This document shows, one piece after another, positions 1 through 14,297 of a DNA stretch of 57,770 nucleotides. This stretch comes from Dyella ginsengisoli LA-4 (lineage in GTDB: Bacteria; Pseudomonadota; Gammaproteobacteria; Xanthomonadales; Rhodanobacteraceae): positions 1-57,770 of the forward strand of contig NZ_AMSF01000064.1 of the NCBI RefSeq assembly GCF_000334915.1, given 5' to 3'. Position 1 is the stretch's first letter. Every line of letters begins with the position of its first letter. A program made the translations under genes and the position numbers. The notes under the pieces were generated by a model. That model made no database searches and was not told the origin of the DNA. It worked only from the letters and a program-made list of their open reading frames with translations.

Positions 1-1220
<1,220 letters not shown>

Positions 1221-1286
1221 CCGGACCGTCTCCCGGTTGTATGGCTGCGGCGTGGGGGTGCCGCGATATCGCCAAAGTGGGGTCGC

Positions 1287-1613
1287 CTACAGCTTTTCCA
1301 TAGTGCACAACAGCGGGTGCTGATGGGCACGTGAATATTCGTTCACCTGGGTGACTTTCGTCTCGGCCACCTCCCGGGTAAACACGCCGCAAACACCCCG
1401 TCCGCGGGTGTGCACGTGGAGCATCACCTGCACCGCCTTCTCCTGGTCCATGGCGAAGAAGCCGCGGAGCACCTCCACCACGAAGTCCATGGGAGTGAAA
1501 TCGTCATTCATGAGCAGAACTTGATACAGCGGCGGCCGTGCCACCTCCGGACGGGAGGGTTCCAGCGCCAGCCCGTGTCCGGGGCTCTGCTCGTGTTCGG
1601 GTTGGTTTGCCAT
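1287..1613 (-). CDS. clpS: ClpS, adaptor of ClpAP (N-degron recognition)
   Basis: ClpS binds the ClpA N-domain and delivers N-end-rule substrates to ClpAP. I start it at ATG 1613 (MANQPEHEQ), giving 108 residues, the usual length; the frame is open further upstream but that part looks unlike protein. The family core is clear: [18 protein letters not shown] (N36, D37 and D38 of the binding pocket) and MLHVHTRG around H66. Upstream of the ATG I see no good ribosome binding site. It lies 66 bases before clpA on the same strand and was probably transcribed with it from the gap shared with nudJ. Confidence 0.95.
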   Translation of the reverse strand: MANQPEHEQSPGHGLALEPSRPEVARPPLYQVLLMNDDFTPMDFVVEVLRGFFAMDQEKAVQVMLHVHTRGRGVCGVFTREVAETKVTQVNEYSRAHQHPLLCTMEKL

Positions 1614-1736
1614 CAGGAAAAAATAGGTCGCTTGCCGGTTGATACGGATTCTACGCCGCCGGGGATGCAGCTTTGGCGACGGGGACAGAGGTGATGGCAC
1701 AATGAACGCTTTTCCAGTGCCGCAAGGCAAGCCGAC

Positions 1737-2222
1737 ATGCCCGCTTCGTCATCCTCGTCCGTGTGGTGCCCGCACGTCACCGTCGCCTGTGTGGTGGCGG
1801 ATGGCGACCGCTACCTCATGGTGGAAGAGGAAGTCGGCGGCCGGCTGGCCTACAACCAGCCGGCCGGCCACCTCGACGACCACGAAAGCCTGCTCACTGC
1901 CGCGGCCCGCGAGACGCTGGAGGAGACCGGCTGGACGGTCGAATTGCAGCACCTGATCGGCATCCATCAGTGGCGCAGCACCGAGCACGGCGATGGCGTG
2001 GTGCGATTCAGCTTCGCTGCGCGCCCGATCGGTCACGATCCGGCCCGTCCGCTGGACACCGGCATCCGGCGTGCCTTGTGGCTGACCCGCGAGGAGATCG
2101 AGGCACTCGGCGACCGCCTGCGCAGCCCGCTGGTGCTGCTGAGCATCGACGCCTGGCTGGCGGGCCAGCGCCTGCCGCTGGCCACGGTGACCAGCCTGCT
2201 CGACGGGGATCGTTACCCGTGA
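1737..2222 (+). CDS. nudJ: NudJ-like Nudix phosphatase
   Basis: Nudix hydrolase of 161 residues. The Nudix box is G44-x5-E50-x7-R58-E59-x2-E62-E63-x-G65, complete for Mg2+ binding. In E. coli NudJ hydrolyses thiamine and other pyrophosphates and sits directly before mnmA; the same order here supports the name. The TGA stop overlaps the GTG start of mnmA in a GTGA, so the two are translationally coupled. The true substrate cannot be read from sequence. Confidence 0.85.
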   Translation: MPASSSSSVWCPHVTVACVVADGDRYLMVEEEVGGRLAYNQPAGHLDDHESLLTAAARETLEETGWTVELQHLIGIHQWRSTEHGDGVVRFSFAARPIGHDPARPLDTGIRRALWLTREEIEALGDRLRSPLVLLSIDAWLAGQRLPLATVTSLLDGDRYP

Positions 2223-3331
2223 AAGTGATGCTGGGCATCTCCGGCGGGGTCGACTCGTCGGTCGCCGCCCTGGTGCTGCAGCAGGCCGGCCACGAGGTCG
2301 AAGGCCTGTTCATGCAGAACTGGGAAGAGGACGAGCGCTCCGGACCCTGCACCGCCGATGCCGACCGCAAGGACGCCCTGGGCGTATGCGGACGCCTCGG
2401 CATTCCGTTCCACACGCGCAACTTCGCCGCCGAGTACTGGGACGGCGTGTTCGAGCACTTCCTGGCCGAGTACCGCGCCGGTCGCACGCCGAATCCGGAC
2501 GTGCTGTGCAACCGCGAGATCAAGTTCAAGACCTTTCTCGACGAGGCCCGCGCACTGGGCGCGGAGAAGATCGCCACCGGCCACTACGCACAGGTCGACC
2601 AGCGCGACGGCAGGTACCGGCTGCTCCGCGCAGCGGACCGGACAAAAGACCAGACCTACTTCCTGCATGCGATCGGCCAGGCCCAGCTCGCCGCCACGCT
2701 GTTCCCGATCGGGCAACTGGCGAAAGAACAGGTGCGTGTCATCGCGCGCGAGGCCAGCCTGCCGACCCACGCCAAGAAGGACTCCACCGGCATCTGCTTC
2801 ATCGGCGAACGCGATTTCCGCGAGTTCCTGGGCCAGTACATCCCGGCCCGGCCCGGCGCCATGCGCACTCCCGACGGAAGGGAGGTTGGAGAACACCAGG
2901 GGGTGATGTACTACACCCTCGGCCAGCGCCAGGGCCTGGGTATCGGCGGGCGCCACGGCGCCAGCGGCGAAGCCTGGTACGTGGTCGGCAAGGACGTGCC
3001 GGCAAACATCCTGTACGTGGCCCAGGGCGGCGAGAACCATTGGCTTCAGTCAACCCGGCTGGTGGCCGACAACCCCCACTGGATCGCGGGCGAAGCGCCT
3101 GCCAGTCGCTTCCGCTGCACCGCCAAGACGCGCTACCGCCAAACCGACGTTGCCTGCGAAGTGCTGCTGCGGGACGAGCGGCTGGAGGTGCGTTTCGACG
3201 AGCCCCAGCGCGCTGTCACGGCTGGGCAGTCGGTGGTTTTCTATGACGGCGAGGCCTGCCTGGGCGGTGCCGTGATTGCCGTTACCGACGCCCCGTTTGG
3301 CGGCCTGCCCCCTGTTTCATCGGAGTCGTGA
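2219..3331 (+). CDS. mnmA: MnmA, tRNA-specific 2-thiouridylase
   Basis: MnmA puts the 2-thio group on U34 of tRNA Lys, Glu and Gln, using sulfur relayed through the Tus system and ATP. I use GTG 2219, overlapping the nudJ stop, giving 370 residues; ATG 2228 is an alternative. The PP-loop SGGVDSS is at residues 8-14. The two catalytic cysteines are present: C97 in [10 protein letters not shown] and C193 in STGICFIGE. Length matches the family. hflD follows after 3 bases. Confidence 0.96.
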   Translation: MKVMLGISGGVDSSVAALVLQQAGHEVEGLFMQNWEEDERSGPCTADADRKDALGVCGRLGIPFHTRNFAAEYWDGVFEHFLAEYRAGRTPNPDVLCNREIKFKTFLDEARALGAEKIATGHYAQVDQRDGRYRLLRAADRTKDQTYFLHAIGQAQLAATLFPIGQLAKEQVRVIAREASLPTHAKKDSTGICFIGERDFREFLGQYIPARPGAMRTPDGREVGEHQGVMYYTLGQRQGLGIGGRHGASGEAWYVVGKDVPANILYVAQGGENHWLQSTRLVADNPHWIAGEAPASRFRCTAKTRYRQTDVACEVLLRDERLEVRFDEPQRAVTAGQSVVFYDGEACLGGAVIAVTDAPFGGLPPVSSES

Positions 3332-3334
3332 GAA

Positions 3335-3979
3335 GTGGTCCCCAGCCTGTTTGCCATGAACGAAGAGCGCGTGCTCGCCCTAGCCGGACTGTTCCAGGCC
3401 ACCTCGCTCGCCCAGCAGCTGGCGAATCAGGGGCGCTGCGACGAGGCGGCATTCGAAACCAGCGTGGACAGCGTCTTCCGCATCGATGCGGATTCGGTGG
3501 TCGGCGTCTACGGTCGCACGTCGGCCCTGCGGCTGGGGCTGCGCACCCTGATCACCCAGCTGGAGGACAGCTCCAGCGACATGGCGGTGACCCGCATGGC
3601 GATCACCGTGATGCGACTGGAGCGCACCCTCGCCCGCCACGGCAATCTGCGCAACGACCTGCAGCAGGGCCTGCTGGCCGCGCAGCGGCAGATCGACCAC
3701 TTCGGCAGGTATTCGCCGCAGGTGATCGGCCGGCTGGCCGCGCTCTACGTATCCACGCTGTCCACGCTGAAGCCGCGCGTGATGGTCACCGGCAATCCCC
3801 AGATGCTGCGCCAGGAAGCCATCGTCGAGCGGGTGCGCACCAGCCTGCTGGCGGCCGTCCGCTCAGCGGTGCTGTGGCGGCAGGTCGGTGGCCGGCAGTG
3901 GCAGTTGCTACTGCACCGCAAGCAGTGCGCCATGCTCGCCCGCGGCCTGCTCACCGGCTCCACCCTGGACAACGGCTGA
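3335..3979 (+). CDS. hflD: HflD family protein
   Basis: HflD is a peripheral inner-membrane protein, in E. coli implicated in lysogenization by binding phage lambda CII; its cell role is otherwise unclear. This copy has 214 residues from GTG 3335 or 207 from ATG 3356; a GGAG lies about 9 bases before the GTG, while the protein similarity only starts near MNEERVLALAG. Family features visible are LALAGLFQA, QQLANQG, ALRLGLRTLITQL, VTGNP, and AVLWRQVGGRQWQLL near the C-terminus. It forms an operon with nudJ and mnmA. In E. coli purB follows; here purB lies about 28 kb away. Confidence 0.88.
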   Translation: MVPSLFAMNEERVLALAGLFQATSLAQQLANQGRCDEAAFETSVDSVFRIDADSVVGVYGRTSALRLGLRTLITQLEDSSSDMAVTRMAITVMRLERTLARHGNLRNDLQQGLLAAQRQIDHFGRYSPQVIGRLAALYVSTLSTLKPRVMVTGNPQMLRQEAIVERVRTSLLAAVRSAVLWRQVGGRQWQLLLHRKQCAMLARGLLTGSTLDNG

Positions 3980-3996
3980 GGCAGTACGCCCGCCAC

Positions 3997-4902
3997 TCAG
4001 TCGAGCAGGCGCAGTCCCGGCCGGCGCCGGGCGATCTGCCGCAGCAGCTCGGCGAACGCGATCAGATCCTCGCCCCACGGCGAAGCCTCGCGTGAGTAAA
4101 GGGAGATATCCCGACCGGGCGCCGGCCCACGGATCTTGGCCAGGGTCACCGCCGCAATCGACGACAACCGGTCACGCGCCAGCGCCGGTACCAGCGCATA
4201 GCCGCCGCGCAGCTCGACCAGTGCGGCAAGACTCTCCAGGCTCACGTCCTGTACCTGGCCGGCCTCGGCGACGCCGTCCTGGTGGTACTCGGCCATGACC
4301 GTGGCCTCGGCGGCGTCCAGCTGGTTGAGCGCCAGCGTCGACTTTCCGGCCAGCGGGTGATCAGCCCGCAGCATCACCTCCCATGGCTCGAAGAACAGCG
4401 GGCGACTGGCGATGCCCGCGGGCGACACCGCTGGCGGCGGCCCCAGCACGGCATCGAGCTCGCCCTCGTGCAGGCGGCGCAGCAGCCCTTTCGGCTTGCC
4501 CTCGGACAGGCTGAGCCGGGTACCCGGAAAGTGCTGCGGGAACGGCGCGATCAGGTGCGGCAACAGATACGGCCCGAGCGAGGCGGGAACGCCCAACCGA
4601 AGCTCGCCGCCGAAGGCGACCTGGCCGGCGCGGGCGGCCTGCTGCAGGTGTTCGGCTGCAGTCAGCACGGCGGCGATCTGAGCCAGCAGTCGCTGGCCGC
4701 CGGCGGTAGGCACGATGCGTCGCCCGCCGCGTTCGAACAGCGGCGCACCCAGCGCCTGCTCGACCTTCTGCACCTGATGCGACAGGCCCGACGGACTGAT
4801 GTGCATGGCCCGCGCGGCGCTGTTGAAGCTGCCATGGCGGCTGACCGCCTGGACCAGGGTGAGATCGCGCAGCGAGACGACCGACAGGAGGCTGGAAATC
4901 AT
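3997..4902 (-). CDS. LysR-family transcriptional regulator
   Basis: LysR regulator of 301 residues. A winged helix-turn-helix is at about residues 12-70 (LVQAVSRHGSFNSAARAMHIS, cited in part) followed by the linker helix and a substrate-binding domain opening with GELRLGVPASLGPYLLPHL. The general look is of the OxyR branch, but I do not see enough to name it or its effector. It ends 17 bases from hflD, tail to tail, and lies upstream of acnB on the same strand with a strong hairpin between, so it is probably a separate unit. Confidence 0.88.
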   Translation of the reverse strand: MISSLLSVVSLRDLTLVQAVSRHGSFNSAARAMHISPSGLSHQVQKVEQALGAPLFERGGRRIVPTAGGQRLLAQIAAVLTAAEHLQQAARAGQVAFGGELRLGVPASLGPYLLPHLIAPFPQHFPGTRLSLSEGKPKGLLRRLHEGELDAVLGPPPAVSPAGIASRPLFFEPWEVMLRADHPLAGKSTLALNQLDAAEATVMAEYHQDGVAEAGQVQDVSLESLAALVELRGGYALVPALARDRLSSIAAVTLAKIRGPAPGRDISLYSREASPWGEDLIAFAELLRQIARRRPGLRLLD

Positions 4903-4967
4903 CCGGGTATTGGGTTCCTCAGTGCCCGGGAGCAGGGCTGCCCGCCTGGCGTGCGGGGAAGCATAAC

Positions 4968-4998
4968 GACAAAGCCCGGCACGGGGCCGGGCTTTGTC
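4968..4998. terminator. Hairpin terminator after acnB
   Basis: A perfect 13-bp stem (GACAAAGCCCGGC and its complement) with a 5-base loop lies about 20 bases past the acnB stop. The T-tract is short, so termination strength is uncertain; the stem is nearly symmetrical and could work both ways. Confidence 0.7.
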
Positions 4999-5017
4999 GG
5001 GCTCATCGCGGGCCGGT

Positions 5018-7609
5018 TCAGCCGGCGACGGTGTCGGCGACTTCCTTGAAGTCCTCGATCTGGTCGAAGTTCATGTACTTGTAGATCGCCGCGCCGCTGG
5101 CGTTGATCACGCCCATGGCCTCCATGTACTCGGCCTTGCTCGGGATCCGGCCCAGGCGCGAGCACACCGCCGCCAGCTCGGCCGAACCGAGGTAGACGTT
5201 GGAGTTCTTGCCCAGGCGGTTGGGGAAGTTGCGGGTCGAGGTGGAGAACACCGTCGCGCCCTCCTTCACCTGCGCCTGGTTGCCCATGCACAGCGAGCAG
5301 CCCGGCATCTCCATACGCGCGCCGGCGGTGCCGAAAGTGCCGTAGTGGCCTTCCTTGGTCAGCTCCTGCGCGTCCATCTTGGTCGGCGGGGCCACCCAAA
5401 GCTTGGTCGGGATGTCGCGCTTGCCTTCCAGCAGCTTGGACGCCGCCCGGAAGTGACCAATATTCGTCATGCACGAACCGATGAACACCTCGTCGATGGC
5501 GGCGCCGGCCACGTCGGACAAGGTCTTCACGTCGTCCGGGTCGTTCGGGCAGGCCACGATCGGCTCGTGCACGTCGGCCAGGTCGATCTCGATCACTGCG
5601 GCATATTCGGCGTCGGCATCCGGCTCGAGCAGCTGCGGGCTGGCCAGCCACTCTTCCATCTTGGCGATGCGGCGCTGCAGGCTGCGGGCGTCCTTGTAGC
5701 CCTGCGCGATCATGTACTTCAGCAGCGTGATGTTGCTGTTGAGGTACTCGATGATCGGCTCCTTGTTCAGGCGCACCGTGCAGCCGGCGGCCGAACGCTC
5801 GGCCGAGGCGTCGGACAGCTCGAACGCCTGCTCCACCTTCAGGTCCGGCAGGCCTTCGATCTCCAGGATGCGGCCGGAGAAAATGTTCTTCTTGCCCTGC
5901 TTGGCGACCGTGAGCAGGCCCTGCTTGATCGCGTAGTACGGGATCGCATTGACCAGGTCACGCAGCGTCACGCCCGGCTGCAGCTCGCCCTTGAAGCGCA
6001 CCAGCACGGATTCGGGCATGTCCAGCGGCATCACGCCGGTAGCCGCGGCGAACGCGACCAGGCCGGAGCCGGCCGGGAACGAGATGCCGATCGGGAAGCG
6101 GGTGTGACTGTCGCCGCCGGTGCCGACGGTGTCCGGCAACAGCATGCGGTTGAGCCAGCTGTGGATCACGCCGTCGCCGGGGCGCAGCGAGATGCCGCCG
6201 CGGGTGGAGATGAATTCCGGCAGGGTGTGATGGGTCTTCACGTCCACCGGCTTCGGGTAGGCCGCGGTGTGGCAGAACGACTGCATCACCAGGTCGGCCG
6301 AGAAACCCAGGCAGGCCAGGTCCTTCAGCTCGTCGCGGGTCATCGGACCGGTGGTGTCCTGCGAACCGACCGAGGTCATCTTCGGTTCGCAGTAGGTGCC
6401 CGGGCGCACGCCCTTGCCTTCCGGCAGGCCGCAGGCGCGGCCGACCATCTTCTGCGCCAGCGAGTAGCCCTTGCCGGTGTCGGCCGGCTGCTGCGGCTGG
6501 CGGAACAGGGTCGAGGCAGGCAGGCCCAGCGCCTCGCGCGCCCTGGCGGTGAGGCCACGGCCGATGATCAGCGGGATGCGGCCGCCGGCGCGCACCTCGT
6601 CGAACAACACGTCCGACTTCACCTGGAACTCGGCGATCACCTCGCCGTTCTTCAGTGCCTTGCCTTCATACGGGCGCAGCTCGACGACGTCGCCCATCTC
6701 CATCTTCGACACGTCCAGCTCGATCGGCAACGCGCCGGCGTCTTCCATGGTGTTGTAGAAGATCGGGGCGATCTTCGAACCCAGGCAGACGCCGCCGAAG
6801 CGCTTGTTCGGGATGAACGGGATGTCCTCGCCAGTCCACCACAGCACCGAGTTGGTGGCGCTCTTGCGGCTGGAGCCGGTGCCGACCACGTCACCGACGT
6901 AGGCGACCATGTGGCCCTTGGCCTTGAGGTCGGCGATCAGCTGGATCGGGCCGCGCTTGCCGTCCTCTTCCGGCTGGAACGGCGCGCCCTCGCGCTTGTT
7001 CTTCAGCATCGCCAGCGCGTGCAGCGGGATGTCCGGGCGGGTGGTGGCGTCGGGCGCCGGCGACAGATCGTCGGTGTTGGTCTCGCCCGGCACCTTGAAC
7101 ACGGTGATGGTCAGCGACTCCGGCACCTCGGGACGCGAGGTGAACCACTCGGCCTCGGCCCAGCTCTTCAGCACGGCCTGCGCGTGGGCATTGCCGGCGT
7201 CGGCCTTTTCCTTCACGTCGTGGAAGGAATCGAACATCAGCAGGGTCTTCTTCAGCGCCTCGGCAGCGATGCCGCCCAGCTGCGTATCGTCCAGCAGCTG
7301 GATCAGCGGATGGATGTTGTAGCCGCCCAGCATGGTGCCGAGCAGCTCGGTCGCCTTCTCGCGGCTGATCAGCGGACAGACTTCGGTGCCAAGGGCCACG
7401 GCGGCGAGATACGAGGCCTTGACCTTGGCCGCGTCGTCCACGCCGGCCGGCACGCGCTCACTCAGCAGCTCGACCAGAAAGGCCTCCTCGCCGGCCGGCG
7501 GCTGCTTCAGCAGCTCGATCAGTTCGGCCGTCTGCTGCGCGGTGAGCGGCAGCGGCGGGACGCCGAGGGCCTGGCGTTCGGCGGCGAGTTGGCGATAAGC
7601 GGTGAGCAT
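5018..7609 (-). CDS. acnB: AcnB, aconitate hydratase B / 2-methylisocitrate dehydratase
   Basis: AcnB interconverts citrate and isocitrate in the TCA cycle with a 4Fe-4S cluster; the family also dehydrates 2-methylisocitrate and can bind mRNA when iron is low. Start ATG 7609 ([16 protein letters not shown]) matches the family N-terminus and has AAGGGA about 9 bases upstream, giving 863 residues against 865 in E. coli. Cluster ligands are visible in [12 protein letters not shown] and [12 protein letters not shown]; other landmarks are [12 protein letters not shown] and [11 protein letters not shown]. It is divergent from acnA across a 438-base gap. Confidence 0.97.
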   Translation of the reverse strand: MLTAYRQLAAERQALGVPPLPLTAQQTAELIELLKQPPAGEEAFLVELLSERVPAGVDDAAKVKASYLAAVALGTEVCPLISREKATELLGTMLGGYNIHPLIQLLDDTQLGGIAAEALKKTLLMFDSFHDVKEKADAGNAHAQAVLKSWAEAEWFTSRPEVPESLTITVFKVPGETNTDDLSPAPDATTRPDIPLHALAMLKNKREGAPFQPEEDGKRGPIQLIADLKAKGHMVAYVGDVVGTGSSRKSATNSVLWWTGEDIPFIPNKRFGGVCLGSKIAPIFYNTMEDAGALPIELDVSKMEMGDVVELRPYEGKALKNGEVIAEFQVKSDVLFDEVRAGGRIPLIIGRGLTARAREALGLPASTLFRQPQQPADTGKGYSLAQKMVGRACGLPEGKGVRPGTYCEPKMTSVGSQDTTGPMTRDELKDLACLGFSADLVMQSFCHTAAYPKPVDVKTHHTLPEFISTRGGISLRPGDGVIHSWLNRMLLPDTVGTGGDSHTRFPIGISFPAGSGLVAFAAATGVMPLDMPESVLVRFKGELQPGVTLRDLVNAIPYYAIKQGLLTVAKQGKKNIFSGRILEIEGLPDLKVEQAFELSDASAERSAAGCTVRLNKEPIIEYLNSNITLLKYMIAQGYKDARSLQRRIAKMEEWLASPQLLEPDADAEYAAVIEIDLADVHEPIVACPNDPDDVKTLSDVAGAAIDEVFIGSCMTNIGHFRAASKLLEGKRDIPTKLWVAPPTKMDAQELTKEGHYGTFGTAGARMEMPGCSLCMGNQAQVKEGATVFSTSTRNFPNRLGKNSNVYLGSAELAAVCSRLGRIPSKAEYMEAMGVINASGAAIYKYMNFDQIEDFKEVADTVAG

Positions 7610-8047
7610 GATTTTGAGTCCCTTGGGGTGGGTGCGCGCGGGTACCGGGTGGCCCTGCCCGTCGCCGTTCAACGGTGGATGCCACTCCGGAAAAACCTCT
7701 CCGGAAAGCGACCATCGACCAGCATGAAAGCAAGGCCCGAAGCCGCCTCACGGCGGCACTTAACCTGCGTATTTTGCCAGCCGCGCCAAGCCAGCCGCAA
7801 CGCAAGACACCGTTTCCGGGAGCGTTCGAAATCGTGCAAGAGGTGGCCCCACCACCGCGCTTGTCGTCACCGGCCGGCGACCCGACATCACGGTGCGCAC
7901 GATTCGACACGATCGCGTCCCGATGGGCCGGGAAGATCCGTGGTGGCACGCCGCCATCGCATCGCCACGTCGCCTTGACCAGGACGCGCGTACCATGTCG
8001 CTGTTACGCCCTGCGTCCGCCAGCCTCAAGCAATAAAGGAGTTAGCC
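7610..8047. other. Intergenic region between divergent acnB and acnA
   Basis: No gene is supported in these 438 bases. They must hold both aconitase promoters. A 9-base direct repeat, CTCCGGAAA, occurs at 7685-7693 and 7699-7707, spaced 14 bases start to start, and is a possible binding site on the acnB side. A clear AAAGGAG stands before acnA. I could not pick a convincing -35/-10 pair for either gene. Confidence 0.5.
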
Positions 8048-10798
<2,751 letters not shown>

Positions 10799-10821
10799 GC
10801 ATCCGGGCTGTCCGCCCCGGC

Positions 10822-10851
10822 AAAACGCCGCCTCCGGGCGGCGTTTTTCTT
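10822..10851 (+). terminator. Rho-independent terminator of acnA
   Basis: Stem AAAACGCCGCC (10822-10832) pairs with GGCGGCGTTTT (10837-10847) across a 4-base loop and runs into a T-rich stretch. It lies 24 bases after the acnA stop. Confidence 0.9.
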
Positions 10852-10866
10852 TCTTCCGGCTCAGCG

Positions 10867-11307
10867 CTACCGCGGTCGCGACCAGGTGGCCGCGTAGCAG
10901 ACCCAGTCACCACCTTCCCGGCGCCATGCGCTCTCGACCCGGTAGATCCCCATATCGGAAGGCAGCAGACGGCCGCCACTGGAGAGCGTCACGGTGAATG
11001 TCACCAGGAAACGATCGCCACGCGGCTCGATCGACAGCGGCCCCATCAGCACGTGGATGGTCTCGCCCCGCAGCCGCGCCAGGCGCAACAGGTCGACCAG
11101 CTGCCGGCGATCGACCTCGCCCCGATTGCCGGTGAAATCCTCACTCAGCCGATCCCTGAAAGCTCCGGCATCGACCGCCTCGGCCGCATGCTCCGTCGCG
11201 GCCACCGCGCGCCGCACCGCCTCCTCGGCGGGCCGGTGATGACACCCGACCAGCACTGCGGAAACGGTCGCCAGAAGCAGCAATAAAAGGCATCGGTGCA
11301 GGCGCAT
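10867..11307 (-). CDS. Putative lipoprotein with NTF2/SnoaL-like fold
   Basis: Protein of 146 residues from ATG 11307 (MRLHRCLLLLLLATVSAV). The N-terminus is a lipoprotein signal peptide ending in a lipobox LVGC with the cysteine near residue 21. The mature part (EAVDAGAFRDRLSEDF ... LMGPLSIEPRGDRFLVTFTVTL ... RVESAWRREGGDWVC) has the helix-then-sheet pattern of small NTF2-like proteins. The function is not known. It is convergent with acnA and divergent from fadD (126 bases). The start is supported mainly by the signal peptide. Confidence 0.72.
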   Translation of the reverse strand: MRLHRCLLLLLLATVSAVLVGCHHRPAEEAVRRAVAATEHAAEAVDAGAFRDRLSEDFTGNRGEVDRRQLVDLLRLARLRGETIHVLMGPLSIEPRGDRFLVTFTVTLSSGGRLLPSDMGIYRVESAWRREGGDWVCYAATWSRPR

Positions 11308-11433
11308 GCGGGAGGCTTCCGGGTCGTTGCGGCGCGGCTTGCCGCTATACGCGAGCGTATGCTCCAATGCCGCGTCATGTCGATGACCGGCCGCGGCAGG
11401 CGGCTGTCCGTTTCCAGGAGCGCAAGGATCACC

Positions 11434-13122
11434 ATGAGCAAAGAGCGTCCGTGGCTTGACCACTATCCGGAGGGTGTCCCCGCCGAGATCGACCTGGGTG
11501 CCTACGCATCCGTCGTCGCGGTGCTCGAGGAGTCTTTCGGCAAGTTCAAGGAGCGGCCGGCTTTCGCCAGCTTCGGCAAGCAGCTCACTTACGGCGAGAT
11601 CGACGCGATGAGCGCGAAGTTCGCCGGTTATCTCTCCGGCGAACTCAAGCTGGTCAAGGGCGATCGCATCGCGATCATGATGCCCAACGTGCTGCAGTAT
11701 CCGGTGGCCCTGTTCGGCGCGCTGCGTGCGGGGCTGGTGGTGGTCAACACCAACCCGCTCTATACCGCCCGCGAGCTCAGGCACCAGCTGGAAGACTCCG
11801 GCGCCAAGGCGATCGTGGTGCTGGACAATTTCGCCTCGACGGTCCAGCAGGTGGTCGCCGAGACCCATATCGAGCACATCGTCACCACGGGCGTGGGCGA
11901 CCTGCTCGGCGGCCTCAAGGGCATGCTGGTCAACACGGTGGCCAAGCACCTGAAGAAAATGGTGCCGGATTACGACCTGCCGCAGGCCGTGCGCTTCAAC
12001 GATGCCCTGGCGCGCGGGGCTCATCACCCGCTGCCGAAAGTCATGCTGAGCCACGATGACCTGGCTTTCCTGCAGTACACCGGTGGCACCACCGGCGTGG
12101 CCAAGGGCGCGATGCTCAGCCACGGCAACATGGTGGCCAACATGCTGCAGGCCGGCAGCTGGATCGGCCGGAATGCGAAGGAGGGCGAGGAGGTCATCAT
12201 TACCGCCCTGCCGCTCTATCACATCTTCTCGCTGACGGCGAACGGCCTGGTGTTCATGCGCCTGGGCGGCCTGAACTGGCTGATCACCAATCCGCGCGAC
12301 ATGCCCGGGTTCGTCAAGGAGCTGCAGAAGTCGCGCTTCACCGCGCTCACCGGCGTCAATACGCTGTTCAACGGCCTGCTCAACACGCCCGGCTTCGCCG
12401 AGGTGGATTTCTCGCGCCTGCACCTGACGCTGGGTGGCGGCATGGCGGTGCAGCGTGCCGTGGCCGAACGCTGGAAGAAGGTCACCGGCTGCACCCTGGC
12501 CGAAGCCTACGGCCTCACCGAGACATCGCCTGCCGCCTGCATCAACCCGCTCGACCTGAAGGAATACAACGGCTCGATCGGCCTGCCGATCCCGTCCACC
12601 AACGTGGCGATCTGGTCGGAAGAGAACCAGCCGCTGCCGGTCGGTGAAGTGGGGGAACTGATGGTGCAGGGTCCGCAGGTGATGAAGGGCTACTGGCAGC
12701 GCCCGGAGGAGACCGCCAAGGTGCTCGGCGACGATGGCTGGCTGCACACCGGTGACATCGCCCGGATGGACGAGAACGGTTACTTCTACATCGTCGACCG
12801 CAAGAAGGACATGATCCTGGTGTCCGGCTTCAACGTGTATCCGAACGAGGTCGAAGACACGGTGATGCAGCACCCTGGCGTGTCGGAAGTCGCGGCCGTG
12901 GGCGTCCCGGACGAACACTCAGGCGAGGTGGTGAAGCTGTTCGTGGTGCGCAAGGACCCGAACCTCACCGTCGAGGCGCTCAAGGAGTTCTGCCGCGAGA
13001 ACCTCACCGGCTACAAGCGGCCGAAACTCATCGAGTTCCGCGACGACCTGCCCAAAAGCAACGTCGGCAAGATCCTCAGGCGCGAGCTGCGGGACGAGAA
13101 GAAGCCGGCCGTCACCCACTGA
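11434..13122 (+). CDS. fadD: FadD, long-chain-fatty-acid--CoA ligase
   Basis: FadD activates fatty acids to acyl-CoA via an acyl-adenylate, at the inner face of the membrane, for beta-oxidation and phospholipid use. Start ATG 11434 (MSKERPWLDHYPEG) with AAGGA nearby gives 562 residues, the E. coli length. AMP-binding motifs: YTGGTTGVAKGAMLSH at about residue 210, YGLTETSPAA, GWLHTGDIARMDENGYFYIVDRKKDMI (cited in parts), and the C-terminal catalytic lysine region PKSNVGKILRRELR. It stands alone, followed by a terminator. Confidence 0.94.
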   Translation: MSKERPWLDHYPEGVPAEIDLGAYASVVAVLEESFGKFKERPAFASFGKQLTYGEIDAMSAKFAGYLSGELKLVKGDRIAIMMPNVLQYPVALFGALRAGLVVVNTNPLYTARELRHQLEDSGAKAIVVLDNFASTVQQVVAETHIEHIVTTGVGDLLGGLKGMLVNTVAKHLKKMVPDYDLPQAVRFNDALARGAHHPLPKVMLSHDDLAFLQYTGGTTGVAKGAMLSHGNMVANMLQAGSWIGRNAKEGEEVIITALPLYHIFSLTANGLVFMRLGGLNWLITNPRDMPGFVKELQKSRFTALTGVNTLFNGLLNTPGFAEVDFSRLHLTLGGGMAVQRAVAERWKKVTGCTLAEAYGLTETSPAACINPLDLKEYNGSIGLPIPSTNVAIWSEENQPLPVGEVGELMVQGPQVMKGYWQRPEETAKVLGDDGWLHTGDIARMDENGYFYIVDRKKDMILVSGFNVYPNEVEDTVMQHPGVSEVAAVGVPDEHSGEVVKLFVVRKDPNLTVEALKEFCRENLTGYKRPKLIEFRDDLPKSNVGKILRRELRDEKKPAVTH

Positions 13123-13146
13123 CCGGCCAGGTGCCCGCGGATGCAA

Positions 13147-13174
13147 GAACGCCCGCGTGACGCGGGCGTTTTCC
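13147..13174 (+). terminator. Terminator of fadD
   Basis: Stem AACGCCCGCG pairs with CGCGGGCGTT across a short loop, followed by TTTTCC. It lies 25 bases after the fadD stop and could also serve the convergent PilZ gene. Confidence 0.85.
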
Positions 13175-13200
13175 TGTGCGGGGTTGCGAAACGGTCGCGC

Positions 13201-13566
13201 TCAGTTGTTCCACTGCTCCAGGATGTCGGCGTAACCGCCGAGCAGATTCCACAGCGGCACCTGCTTGTCCTCGGGAATCCGGGAATACGCGTATCCGACG
13301 TGATGGTCGGAGATCCGTGCCACCGTCGCCTCCAGATGGATGTGCAGGTCGCTGCCGAAGATCATGTCCAGCACCCACGGTTCCCCCAGCTCGCCGGACC
13401 AGCCCAGAGGCCGCCGCACCAGCAGGCCAGTGGCCGAAATATCCACCAGCTCGCTCGGGTGCGACTGGTCTCCACGACTCATCAGCACCGTTGTCTCGAT
13501 GCGCATCCTGGCCGGGCGCAGATGTTCCTCGCCGAAGCCCGTCGCATTCTTGTCTACTGCCATCAT
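13201..13566 (-). CDS. PilZ-domain protein with incomplete c-di-GMP motif
   Basis: Small single-domain protein of 121 residues from ATG 13566 (or 120 from ATG 13563; the GAGGGAG suits either). It carries DISATGLLVRRP, the D-x-S-x-x-G half of the PilZ motif, followed by a beta barrel and a C-terminal helix (DKQVPLWNLLGGYADILEQW). The other half, R-x-x-x-R, is not exact: the arginines read HLRPARMRIE. PilZ proteins bind cyclic di-GMP and control motility, exopolysaccharide or type IV pili; whether this one binds the ligand is open. Neighbours give no hint. Confidence 0.8.
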   Translation of the reverse strand: MMAVDKNATGFGEEHLRPARMRIETTVLMSRGDQSHPSELVDISATGLLVRRPLGWSGELGEPWVLDMIFGSDLHIHLEATVARISDHHVGYAYSRIPEDKQVPLWNLLGGYADILEQWNN

Positions 13567-14297
13567 GCTCCCTCGCTTGCCCCGTCCCCCGGAGGCCTGA
13601 TTCCCTCGCACCGAAGGGTCCGGGAGGACCTGCCGGTGAAGAATGTTCCCGACGCGCGGCCCCCGATCCGGCAGAACCGTATTGGGGCACGAAGTCCACG
13701 CAGGGACAAGCGGGTGAAGCAAGCGATGTGCCAGAACCGAAGTCAGATCCGCCATTCGCACCAAACGGCCATCGAAGCGGCACTGACGACCATGACGAAC
13801 CGGGCCGGAGTGCCAAGGATGGACGATCAGCGGCACATTGCGCCCCGATGATGCGATGGCCTCCCGGCTGCTGGACTTGCGGCAAACCAGCCATTACCCT
13901 TGGGCCATTCGTGGGGTTAAGACAGGGCGCCATCCTGCCGGCGAGGCAGTGGAGAGCGTCCCGAGAGCCACGTTCGATGCTCTCCGCCGACCGACTGACA
14001 TGCCCGTAGCGTCTCCGACGCCCAACGGCACGTGCGCCTCGACCGTGGCTCATATCCCGGACCGGACGCCCAGCGGTTGGTCGCGACCCGCCCGATGATT
14101 CCCCAGGGATATCGCCGGGCATTCGCAACCAAGGCGCCAGCCAGGCCGGGCATCTGCAGCAAGGAGCGTTTCCACACAGCGCGGCTACGTCGGCGCGTGC
14201 AAGCCCCGTATCCCTCGGCGCGAGCCGGATGGACGGGTCCGGTACCAATCGTGTGCAATCACCGTCTTTCCGGGCGGTGGCCCAACGACATGCATTG
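13567..14297. other. Long intergenic stretch, no gene seen
   Basis: 731 bases between the PilZ gene and scpA. Several open frames cross it on both strands but none shows a family motif, a good start context, or a credible protein composition. I saw no clear hairpin or tandem repeat. It should contain the promoter of the scpA operon. Confidence 0.4.

Noticed and set aside
4994-7978. Open frame of 994 codons on the + strand across acnB
   Set aside because: It is the antisense shadow of acnB: His/Arg/Gln-rich, no family motif, while the other strand has every aconitase motif.
10867-12918. 683-codon frame on the - strand reaching back over fadD
   Set aside because: Only the last 146 codons, after the signal peptide start, look like a real protein; the rest is antisense to fadD.
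13567-14297. Hidden gene between the PilZ gene and scpA
   Set aside because: No frame shows a proper start, codon bias or motif on either strand.
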